39,870 nt of DNA, from assembly GCA_947372235.1 (NCBI GenBank), contig CANBSW010000021.1:1-39870 (forward strand). The letters run 5' to 3'. Made by a program: the position numbers and the translations under genes. Position 1 is the stretch's first letter, and each line of letters begins with the position of its first letter. The notes below the pieces were generated by a model, which saw nothing but the letters and a program-made list of their open reading frames with translations, had not been told where the DNA came from and did not search any database. The DNA is from Chitinophagaceae bacterium. GTDB lineage: Bacteria > Bacteroidota > Bacteroidia > Chitinophagales > Chitinophagaceae. Shown here one piece after another: positions 24,138-32,154 of this stretch.

Positions 24138-25175
24138 ATGCCCAACGAGAAGGAGGTCACCATATATGATATAGCCCGCCAGCTAAACATTTCAGCGGCT
24201 ACGGTAAGCCGTGGGCTACAGGATCATCCTGCTATTAATAAAGCAACGCGCAAAAAGATTCAGGATCTGGCTCAACAGCTGGGTTACCGCTCAAATACAT
24301 TTGCCAGTAACCTTCGCAAAAAGAATACACGTACCATTGGAGTGATCGTTCCAAGACTAAGCAGTTATTTTATGTCGAACGTGTTGGCGGGCATGGAGCA
24401 CGTTGCGTCTGCAGAAGGATATAATCTAATTATTAGTCAATCATTGGAAACACTGAAAAAAGAGATCGCAAATGCAGATACCATGTTTAACAGCCGTGTG
24501 GATGGGTTATTGGTATCGCTCTCCGGGGAAACAAAAAATGTAGATCACTTTGAGCCTTTTATTCGCAAAAAAATACCGATTATTTTCTTTGACAGAATTC
24601 ATGAACATGAGCAATGTATGGGTATCATGATCGACAATTACAGATCAGCCTATGAAGCTACCAAACACTTGCTGGAACAGGGTTACAAACATATTCTACA
24701 TATTTGTGGGAATACAAACAGCCGTGTGTATTCAGAAAGGTTACGTGGCTATAAACAGGCATTGTTAGATCATAAAATTGCTATTGATCCAAAATATATT
24801 CTGCTCAGCAACCTTAGTGAGGAAGCGGGAATAGAAGCTGCAGAATACATTCTCAAAATAAAAAAAAGGCCTGATGCAGTATTTGCGGCCAATGATGCCT
24901 GTGCGGTGTATTGTATGAAAACCCTAAAACAATCCGGTTTACGGATTCCCGAGGATATAGGCTTTGTTGGTTTTAATAACGACCCTGTGAGTAAAGTAGC
25001 AGAACCCAATCTTACTTCAGTCAATTATCCTGGTTTTGCGATGGGAGAAACTGCTGCCACACAGCTTATCAACCATCTTGCTGGGTTATCTGGCTTAACG
25101 GCCACCAATATCATCATTTTACGTTCAGAACTGGTTATCCGTGGTTCGTCTCTGAAAAAAAATGTAAAAAATTGA
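24138..25175 (+). CDS. LacI-family transcriptional regulator (first of tandem pair)
   Basis: 345 aa. The N-terminal helix-turn-helix and hinge (VTIYDIARQLNISAATVSRG, then HPAINKATRKKIQDLA and RSNTFASNLR) are typical LacI/GalR. A periplasmic-binding-protein-like sensor follows from about residue 65 (TRTIGVIVPRLSSYFMSNVL, FFDRI, VFAANDACAVYCMKTL, VGFNNDPVSKV). It is divergent from susC and is followed 43 bp later by a full-length paralog. The ligand is unknown; xylose, arabinose, a glucuronate or an oligosaccharide are the reasonable candidates. LacI control replaces the HTCS or ECF/anti-sigma regulators common in Bacteroidota polysaccharide loci. A 13-bp hairpin overlaps its stop codon. Confidence 0.96.
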   Translation: MPNEKEVTIYDIARQLNISAATVSRGLQDHPAINKATRKKIQDLAQQLGYRSNTFASNLRKKNTRTIGVIVPRLSSYFMSNVLAGMEHVASAEGYNLIISQSLETLKKEIANADTMFNSRVDGLLVSLSGETKNVDHFEPFIRKKIPIIFFDRIHEHEQCMGIMIDNYRSAYEATKHLLEQGYKHILHICGNTNSRVYSERLRGYKQALLDHKIAIDPKYILLSNLSEEAGIEAAEYILKIKKRPDAVFAANDACAVYCMKTLKQSGLRIPEDIGFVGFNNDPVSKVAEPNLTSVNYPGFAMGETAATQLINHLAGLSGLTATNIIILRSELVIRGSSLKKNVKN

Positions 25176-25191
25176 AGTAATTTTTTACATT
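25161..25191 (+). terminator. Hairpin over the lacI1 stop codon
   Basis: AATGTAAAAAATT (25161-25173) pairs perfectly with AATTTTTTACATT (25179-25191); loop 5 nt. The stem spans the stop codon (25173-25175) and contains a T-run in its right arm. It could attenuate read-through from lacI1 to lacI2, which has its own operator at 25200. Confidence 0.55.
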
Positions 25192-25199
25192 AACCTATA

Positions 25200-25215
25200 T
25201 TGCAACCGATTGTAA
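25200..25215. promoter_or_regulatory. LacI-family operator candidate at the lacI2 start
   Basis: TTGCAACCGATTGTAA holds the exact 12-mer TGCAACCGATTG (25201-25212) and is near-palindromic. It ends 3 bp before the lacI2 ATG, so bound repressor would sit over the ribosome-binding region or the elongating path of a promoter in the lacI1-lacI2 gap. Confidence 0.72.
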
Positions 25216-25218
25216 TTT

Positions 25219-26250
25219 ATGAGGCGGGAAAAAGAAATAACCATCTACGATATTGCCAAACAACTCGACCTCTCGGCCGCAACCGTAAGCCGTGCATTAA
25301 AAGATCATCCGGCAATCAATAAACATACAAAAAAAAAGATCACCGATCTGGCATTGAAATTAGGATACCGGTCCAACAATTTCGCAAGCAATTTAAGAAA
25401 ACAAAAAACCAATACAATAGGCGTGATGCTGCATGAGTTGCGCAGCCAGTTCATGACATCTGTATTGGCCGGAATCGAAAAAATTACAACAGAAGCAAAT
25501 TACGACCTGATCATTGCCCACTCATCGGAAACATTTAAAAAAGAAGAAGCCAACGCACTGAATCTTTTTCATAAAAGGGTGGATGGTGTGATCGCCTCTT
25601 TAGCGATGGATACAGAAAACCTTGCACACTTCGAACCCTTTGAAAGAAAAGGTATACCGGTTATTTTCTTTGATCGTGTATTTGAAGACAGTGAGGGAGC
25701 CAAAGTAATTATCAATAACCGTAAAGCCGGCTATGAAGCCACTTCTCATTTGATAGAACAGGGTTGTAAAAGAATTGCACTTATTACCGCCAACCTGAAA
25801 CGAAATGTATATGCTGAGCGTCTGAAAGGTTACCAACAGGCACTTACAGAACAGGGATTGAAGTACCATGATAAATATGTGATCGTGGATGATCTGAGTG
25901 AAGAAGCCAGTATTCATTCTGCCAGAAAGATCTTGGCAATGCGGCCCATGCCCGATGGCATTTTTATTACTAATGATTTTTGTGCGGCAGTTTGTATACA
26001 AACTTTAAAAGATGCCGGAATACGTATTCCGGAAGATATTGCAATTGTAGGCTTTAATAATGATGTGATCAGCAAGATCATTGAACCCAAACTGAGTACA
26101 ATCAATTACCCGGGAAATGAAATAGGCGAAATTGTAGCACGCAACCTGATTAATCATTTACAAGGCAATACCAATATTAACCTGACCAACACAATTATCA
26201 TCAAATCAGAATTGATCATCCGGGAATCATCGAAGAGAAAGAAAGCATAA
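25219..26250 (+). CDS. LacI-family transcriptional regulator (second of tandem pair)
   Basis: 343 aa, co-linear with the previous regulator along its whole length and clearly paralogous. The HTH (ITIYDIAKQLDLSAATVSRA) and hinge (RSNNFASNLRKQ) keep the same recognition-helix core SAATVSR and the same FASNLR hinge, so the two proteins probably read the same operator. The sensor domain differs more (ANAL, RKAGYEATSHLIEQGCKR, FITNDFCAAVCIQTL, VGFNNDVISKI). It lies 19 bp upstream of the GH67 gene, so it is probably co-transcribed with the plus-strand enzymes. Confidence 0.96.
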   Translation: MRREKEITIYDIAKQLDLSAATVSRALKDHPAINKHTKKKITDLALKLGYRSNNFASNLRKQKTNTIGVMLHELRSQFMTSVLAGIEKITTEANYDLIIAHSSETFKKEEANALNLFHKRVDGVIASLAMDTENLAHFEPFERKGIPVIFFDRVFEDSEGAKVIINNRKAGYEATSHLIEQGCKRIALITANLKRNVYAERLKGYQQALTEQGLKYHDKYVIVDDLSEEASIHSARKILAMRPMPDGIFITNDFCAAVCIQTLKDAGIRIPEDIAIVGFNNDVISKIIEPKLSTINYPGNEIGEIVARNLINHLQGNTNINLTNTIIIKSELIIRESSKRKKA

Positions 26251-26269
26251 CCCAAATAATAAGTTACAC

Positions 26270-28435
26270 ATGAAAAAACTATTGTGTTTACTGTCTGTAT
26301 TCTTTTCCTTATTCATTTATCAACTTCATGCTGAGGATGGTTATCGTTTATGGTTACGATATGATAAAATTGCCGACCCTGTTTTGTTGACAGCCTATAA
26401 AACGCAAATCAAAAGCATTTATATAAACGACAACCACGCTCCTGTTCTTCATTCGGCGAAACAGGAATTGAGCAATGGTTTATCAGGGCTGTTGGGAACA
26501 AAAATAAAAATTGCAGACAGTTTAGAAGATCAAGCCGTGATTGCCGGCACACCTTACTCTTCAAGCCTGATTGCTCAATTAAATTTGCCCCTAATTCAAA
26601 AAACGAATAGTGAGGGGTTTCTTATTGTTAACAAAGTAATTGCCGGCAAAAAATGTATAGTAATAGCATCACTTACTGATGCTGGCGTTTTGTACGGCGC
26701 ATTCCATTTCTTGCAACTGATACAAACGCAACAAAATATTTCTTCTCTCAATATTTCCAGTTCACCCAAAATAAAAGTGCGCATTTTAAACCATTGGGAT
26801 AATATGAACCGCACGGTAGAGCGCGGCTATGCGGGTTTCTCCATCTGGAAATGGCATTTACTGCCCGGTTATATTGATCAGCGTTATATAGATTACGCAA
26901 GAGCCAATGCATCCATCGGTATTAATGGAACCGTTATCAATAATGTAAATGCGAATGTTCAAATTTTCAGTAAAGACTATTTAATCAAAGTAGCTGCGCT
27001 GGCAGATGCATTCAGGCCTTATGGTATCAAAGTTTATCTGGCAGCTAAGTTCAGTGCCCCGATAGAATTGGGCAAACTTAAAACAGCCGACCCATTTGAT
27101 CCGCAGGTGAAAGAATGGTGGGCAAAAAAAACAGATGAGATCTACAGTTATATCCCCGACTTCGGTGGCTTTATTGTAAAAGCAAATTCTGAAGGTCAGC
27201 CCGGTCCGCAAAATTACAAACGCACACATGCAGATGGTGCAAATATGTTAGCGGATGCATTGGCACCGCACAAAGGCATTGTTATGTGGCGCGCATTTGT
27301 TTACAGCAATGAAACCCCTACCGACAGAACCAAACAGGCTTACGACGAATTCAAACCTTTTGATGGAACATTTAAAAGCAATGTAATTGTACAGGTGAAA
27401 AACGGGCCATTGGATTTTCAACCGAGGGAGCCTTTTCATCCCTTATTTGGAGCAATGCCGAAAACACCATTGATGATGGAATTTCAGATTACGCAGGAAT
27501 ATTTAGGCCAGGGTACACAATTGGTTTACGAAGCACCATTAATGAAAGAAGTACTTGATGCAGATACTTATGCAAATGGCAAAGGCGCAACGGTTGCTTC
27601 GATCATTGATGGATCAACTAATGATTATAAACTTACCGGCATTGCAGGTGTGAGTAATATTGGTGATGATAAAAACTGGTGCGGGCATCCATTCGCACAA
27701 TCTAACTGGTATGCATTTGGAAAACTGGCATGGGATCATACCTTATCCTCAGAAAAAATTGCAGACGACTGGATCCGAATGACTTTTACAAATGATGCTT
27801 CATTTGTAACTACTACAAAAAAAATTATGCTCGGTTCAAGAGAAACCATGGTGCATTATATGACACCATTGGGGTTGCACCATATCATGGGTGACGGGCA
27901 TCATTACGGTCCTTCACCATGGTCTGATAAATTGGGGCGTGCAGACTGGAATCCTGTTTACTATCACCGCGCAGATTCAATTGGAGTTGGTTTTGAAAGA
28001 ACAGCAAAAGGAAGTAATGCTTTGGAGCAGTATGCACCGGAAATAAGAAAGATCTATGAAGACATCAATACATGTCCTGAAGAATATTTATTATGGTTTC
28101 ATCACACACCATGGAATTACAAAATGAGATCAGGCAAAACATTGTGGGAAGAACTTTGTGCAAAATATTATTCCGGAGTAAATGAAGTTCGTACCATGCA
28201 GCAAAACTGGAACAGTATCAAAGGAAAAATTGATGAAGAACAATTTGAGCATGTAAAAATGTTACTGGCTGTGCAGGAGAAAGAAGCTGTTTGGTGGAGA
28301 AATGCCTGTTTATTGTATTTCCAGACATTTTCGAAAATGCCTTTGCCTGCAGGTGTTGAGCAACCCAATCAAACATTGGATTATTATAAAAGTTTACGTT
28401 TTCAGTTTGTACCGGGTAACGGTGGCAATAACTGA
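26270..28435 (+). CDS. GH67 alpha-glucuronidase (exported)
   Basis: Removes (4-O-methyl)glucuronate from the non-reducing terminal xylose of xylo-oligosaccharides. 721 aa, normal for the family. The signal peptide is MKKLLCLLSVFFSLFIYQLHA. Catalytic residues read directly: general acid E308 in KANSEGQPGP, and D382 in GPLDFQPRE with E410 in QITQEYLG as the base pair. Their spacing (74 and 28) matches Cellvibrio GlcA67A (E292, D365, E393; 73 and 28). The C-terminal part contains HYGPSPWSDK and WFHHTPWNYKMRSGKTLW, typical of GH67. It is followed 24 bp later by GH115, which acts on internal residues. Confidence 0.96.
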   Translation: MKKLLCLLSVFFSLFIYQLHAEDGYRLWLRYDKIADPVLLTAYKTQIKSIYINDNHAPVLHSAKQELSNGLSGLLGTKIKIADSLEDQAVIAGTPYSSSLIAQLNLPLIQKTNSEGFLIVNKVIAGKKCIVIASLTDAGVLYGAFHFLQLIQTQQNISSLNISSSPKIKVRILNHWDNMNRTVERGYAGFSIWKWHLLPGYIDQRYIDYARANASIGINGTVINNVNANVQIFSKDYLIKVAALADAFRPYGIKVYLAAKFSAPIELGKLKTADPFDPQVKEWWAKKTDEIYSYIPDFGGFIVKANSEGQPGPQNYKRTHADGANMLADALAPHKGIVMWRAFVYSNETPTDRTKQAYDEFKPFDGTFKSNVIVQVKNGPLDFQPREPFHPLFGAMPKTPLMMEFQITQEYLGQGTQLVYEAPLMKEVLDADTYANGKGATVASIIDGSTNDYKLTGIAGVSNIGDDKNWCGHPFAQSNWYAFGKLAWDHTLSSEKIADDWIRMTFTNDASFVTTTKKIMLGSRETMVHYMTPLGLHHIMGDGHHYGPSPWSDKLGRADWNPVYYHRADSIGVGFERTAKGSNALEQYAPEIRKIYEDINTCPEEYLLWFHHTPWNYKMRSGKTLWEELCAKYYSGVNEVRTMQQNWNSIKGKIDEEQFEHVKMLLAVQEKEAVWWRNACLLYFQTFSKMPLPAGVEQPNQTLDYYKSLRFQFVPGNGGNN

Positions 28436-28459
28436 TTGTAAGCCAACAATTGCTTTTCT

Positions 28460-31042
28460 ATGAAAACAAAATGCTTTCTGCTGTCATGCACATGGCTATT
28501 GCTTGGGCAACTCTATGCACAAACTTTGGTTACAACGCAAAAAGCCGTCAACTCTTTTGCGATTGTCGGTACCACAGCAGCAACGCCTATTCTGGTAGAT
28601 TCGAATGATCATTGGCTGGTACAAAAAGCAGCTTCATTTTTACAATCAGATATAGAAAGTGTAACGGGTAAAAAACCTGTGCTCATTAATAAGACAGGGA
28701 GTGAAAAAAATATTATCCTTATTGGCTCTATTGATCAATCGCCCCTGATCGCATCACTCATCAAAAACAAAAAAATAAAAGTTGACAGTATTACCGGAAA
28801 ATGGGAAGCTGGTCTTACACAAATCGTAAACAATCCATTTCCGGGAGTAGACAAAGCATTGGTAATAACCGGCAGCGACAGAAGAGGAACTGCATTTGGT
28901 GTTTTTGAATTATCGAAACAGATCGGTGTATCGCCATGGTACTGGTGGGCGGATGTTCCGGTGAAAAAGAAAAAGGAATTGTATGTATCAAATACCATTC
29001 ACCTGCAGGACAGACCCATGGTAAAATACCGTGGCATTTTTATTAATGACGAAGCGCCTGCATTCTCCGGCTGGACAAAAGAAAAATTCGGCGGCGTAAA
29101 CCATCTTGTTTACGAAAAAGTATTTGAATTGTTACTTCGGTTAAAATCAAATTATTTATGGCCTGCCATGTGGGGCAATGCATTTGCTGATGATGATACA
29201 TTGAATCCTGTAATGGCAGATAAATATGGTATCGTGATCAGCAACTCACATCATGAACCCATGCTTCGCGCGCAACAGGAATGGAAACGATATGGCAAAG
29301 GAGCCTGGAACTATCAAACTAACGATACAGTTTTAAGAAGTTTCTGGAAAAAGGGAATTGAAAATATGGGCAGCCATGAAAGTGTTGTAAGCATTGGCAT
29401 GCGTGGAGACGGTGATATGCCGATGACGCAGGGAAGTAATATTGCATTGCTTGAAAAGATTGTTGCTGATCAAAGAAAAATTATTGCAGACGTAACAGGC
29501 AAACCTGCATCAGCCACACCGCAATCATGGGCATTGTATAAAGAAGTGCAGGACTATTATGATAAAGGGATGCGCGTTCCGGATGATGTTACTTTGTTAT
29601 TATGCGATGACAACTGGGGCAACCTTCGCAAACTTCCCAAACTAACTGATCCACCCCGGAAAGGTGGCTATGGCATTTATTATCATTTTGATTACGTGGG
29701 TGGGCCGAGAAATTATAAATGGCTCAATACAAATCCGATTCCCCGTGTTTGGGAACAGATGCATTTAGCTTACGAATATAATGTACGAGATATTTGGGTG
29801 GTGAATGTGGGTGATATCAAACCCATGGAATTTCCCATCTCCTTTTTTCTCGATTATGCCTGGAACCCAACAAGGATAGGACCCGCAGATCTTCAGCATT
29901 ATACGGAGAAATGGGCGGCTGATCAGTTTGGAAGTAAGTATGCTGTTGAAATTGCTGATATTATTTCAAAGTACAGCAAATACAATGGAAGGCGGAAACC
30001 GGAGTTGCTGGATGCAAACACTTATAGTACAGAGAATTATAGTGAATCTGCAATGGTTATGCTTGACTTTCAGAATCTTTTAAAAAGAGCTGAACAAATA
30101 AATCAATCATTACCTATTGAATATAGAGATGCATTTTTTGAATTGGTGTTTCACCCAATAAAAGCCTGTTCTAATTTGCAAGACTTATATACAGCAGTTG
30201 CTTATAACAAAATGTATGCATTGAAAAATTCACCTGTTGCCAACAGTTATGCAGAGAATGCAAAACTTTTTTATATAAAAGATTCCCTGATTTCCATTGA
30301 ATACAATCATATAGCAAACGGGAAATGGAATCACATGATGGATCAAACACATATTGGGTACACTTATTGGCAGCAACCACCTGTAAACCATATGCCGGCA
30401 GTACAATATGTTACTGTTGATCCTTCGAAGGAAAAAAGATTTTTTACAGAAACTGTATCAGATACAGAGACAGTAGCAGATGAAGGGCCTAACCCTGTTA
30501 AAGGCAATGCATTCGTTGAGCAGAATAAATATATTTCGATAGATGCGGATCATTACACAAAAGTTATTAATGCGAATAACATCAAATGGCAGGTCTTACC
30601 AGATCATGGTCGAACAGGAAGTGCAATAACAATGATGCCGGTTGCTGCTGCTGCACAAACACCCGGTAACCAATCGCCGCATCTTGAATATGATATATAT
30701 GTATATGATACAGGAACTGTAAAACTACAGACATATTTCTCCCCTACTTTAAATTTCAACAATGATGAAGGTTTGAAATATGCGATATCAATAGACAATG
30801 AGGCACCTCAAATAGTTGTGATCAATAAAGAGGATAACAACACACGTGTATGGGAAGGATGGGTTGCGAATAATATTATTATTAAAACAACCACACATAA
30901 GCTGACAACAGGAGGCAAACACACGATCAAATACTGGATGGTGAGTCCGGCTGTTGTGCTGCAAAAAATAGTGGGCGACATGGGTGGTGTTAAACCAAGT
31001 TATTTGGGACCGCCGGAAACCAGATCCACCAGATCAAAATAA
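28460..31042 (+). CDS. GH115 alpha-glucuronidase (exported)
   Basis: Removes (4-O-methyl)glucuronate from internal as well as terminal xylose units of polymeric glucuronoxylan, complementing GH67. 860 aa with a signal peptide (..WLLLGQLYAQ). Family signatures are the N-terminal domain (GTTAATPILVDSNDHWLVQK), VKYRGIFINDEAPAFSGW, NYLWPAMWGNAFADDD, GIVISNSHHEPMLRAQQEW, VSIGMRGDGDMPM, LLCDDNWGNLRKLP and FDYVGGPRNYKWLNTN. The C-terminal region contains a Gylcosyl-hydrolase-115-type beta-rich domain. The central (beta/alpha)8 residues cannot be assigned individually with confidence. The gap to GH43 is 39 bp, consistent with one operon. Confidence 0.95.
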   Translation: MKTKCFLLSCTWLLLGQLYAQTLVTTQKAVNSFAIVGTTAATPILVDSNDHWLVQKAASFLQSDIESVTGKKPVLINKTGSEKNIILIGSIDQSPLIASLIKNKKIKVDSITGKWEAGLTQIVNNPFPGVDKALVITGSDRRGTAFGVFELSKQIGVSPWYWWADVPVKKKKELYVSNTIHLQDRPMVKYRGIFINDEAPAFSGWTKEKFGGVNHLVYEKVFELLLRLKSNYLWPAMWGNAFADDDTLNPVMADKYGIVISNSHHEPMLRAQQEWKRYGKGAWNYQTNDTVLRSFWKKGIENMGSHESVVSIGMRGDGDMPMTQGSNIALLEKIVADQRKIIADVTGKPASATPQSWALYKEVQDYYDKGMRVPDDVTLLLCDDNWGNLRKLPKLTDPPRKGGYGIYYHFDYVGGPRNYKWLNTNPIPRVWEQMHLAYEYNVRDIWVVNVGDIKPMEFPISFFLDYAWNPTRIGPADLQHYTEKWAADQFGSKYAVEIADIISKYSKYNGRRKPELLDANTYSTENYSESAMVMLDFQNLLKRAEQINQSLPIEYRDAFFELVFHPIKACSNLQDLYTAVAYNKMYALKNSPVANSYAENAKLFYIKDSLISIEYNHIANGKWNHMMDQTHIGYTYWQQPPVNHMPAVQYVTVDPSKEKRFFTETVSDTETVADEGPNPVKGNAFVEQNKYISIDADHYTKVINANNIKWQVLPDHGRTGSAITMMPVAAAAQTPGNQSPHLEYDIYVYDTGTVKLQTYFSPTLNFNNDEGLKYAISIDNEAPQIVVINKEDNNTRVWEGWVANNIIIKTTTHKLTTGGKHTIKYWMVSPAVVLQKIVGDMGGVKPSYLGPPETRSTRSK

Positions 31043-31081
31043 AACATACCAATAAACCATTAAACCAATAAACCCATTGCC

Positions 31082-32128
31082 ATGCGATCAAAGATATTTT
31101 CAGCAGCCCTGCTTTTAATTGCAGCCACTGTTACTGCACAGGAAAAAGGTACTTTGAAAAAAACACCCATTTCACAACCTTTGGTAAAACACATTTTCAC
31201 TGCCGATCCATCCGCACATGTATTTAACGGAAAGATCTATGTATATCCTTCACATGATTTTGAAGCCGGTATCAAAGAAGATGATCTCGGCAGCCATTTT
31301 GCCATGCGCGATTATCATATCCTTTCCATGGATTCTGTTGGCGGAAAAGTAACGGATAACGGAATTGCATTGGATATCAAAAATGTAGCCTGGGCCGGCA
31401 GACAAATGTGGGCGCCTGATGCAGCATTTAAAAATGGAACCTATTATTTATACTTTCCTGCAAAAGACAAATCAGATGTATTTCATATCGGCGTAGCCAG
31501 CAGCAAAAACCCTGCAGGGCCTTTTACGGCTGAGAAAGAGCCCATCAAAGGAAGTTTCAGTATTGATCCCTGTGTGTTTAAAGATGATAATGGCAGTTAC
31601 TATATGTACTTCGGTGGCATCTGGGGCGGACAATTACAAAAATGGACAACCGGCAAATACATAGCAGATGCTCAACTCCGCAAACCCAATGAGGAAGCCA
31701 TTCTTCCACGTGTTGCCAAACTGGGGGCAGATATGAAAAGCTTTACAGAAGAGCCCAGAAATATTAAAATTGTAGATAGCAATGGAAAATTATTTCTCGA
31801 ATCGAATAATGACAAGCGTTTCTTCGAAGCAGCATGGATGCATAAATACAAAGGAAAATATTATTTCTCTTACTCAACAGGCGACACACATAATATCTGT
31901 TACGCTGTTGGTGATAATCCTTACGGCCCATTTACTTATAAAGGAGTAGTTTTAAAACCTGTAGAAGGCTGGACCAACCACCATTCAATTATAGAAGTAA
32001 AAGGCAAATGGTATCTGTTTTATCATGATGTTCAGATCTCAGGCAAAACACATTTACGAAATGTAAAAGTAACCGAATTGAAATATAATACAGACGGCAC
32101 CATCATTCCAATTGAAGCATATAAATAA
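31082..32128 (+). CDS. GH43 beta-xylosidase/alpha-L-arabinofuranosidase-type hydrolase (exported)
   Basis: Inverting five-bladed beta-propeller glycosidase. 348 aa, so a single catalytic domain with no accessory module. The signal peptide is MRSKIFSAALLLIAATVTA. The catalytic triad can be read: base D42 (FTADPSAHVFNG), pKa modulator D162 (FSIDPCVFKDDN) and acid E249 (RFFEAAWMHKYKGKYYF). GH43 covers xylosidases, arabinofuranosidases and arabinanases; the DPSAHVF...YPSHD start is the type seen in small xylosidase/arabinofuranosidase subfamilies, so which bond it cuts is left open. Followed 26 bp later by GH51. Confidence 0.93.
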   Translation: MRSKIFSAALLLIAATVTAQEKGTLKKTPISQPLVKHIFTADPSAHVFNGKIYVYPSHDFEAGIKEDDLGSHFAMRDYHILSMDSVGGKVTDNGIALDIKNVAWAGRQMWAPDAAFKNGTYYLYFPAKDKSDVFHIGVASSKNPAGPFTAEKEPIKGSFSIDPCVFKDDNGSYYMYFGGIWGGQLQKWTTGKYIADAQLRKPNEEAILPRVAKLGADMKSFTEEPRNIKIVDSNGKLFLESNNDKRFFEAAWMHKYKGKYYFSYSTGDTHNICYAVGDNPYGPFTYKGVVLKPVEGWTNHHSIIEVKGKWYLFYHDVQISGKTHLRNVKVTELKYNTDGTIIPIEAYK

Positions 32129-32154
32129 AATAACCACGCTTATAATCCAGTAAC

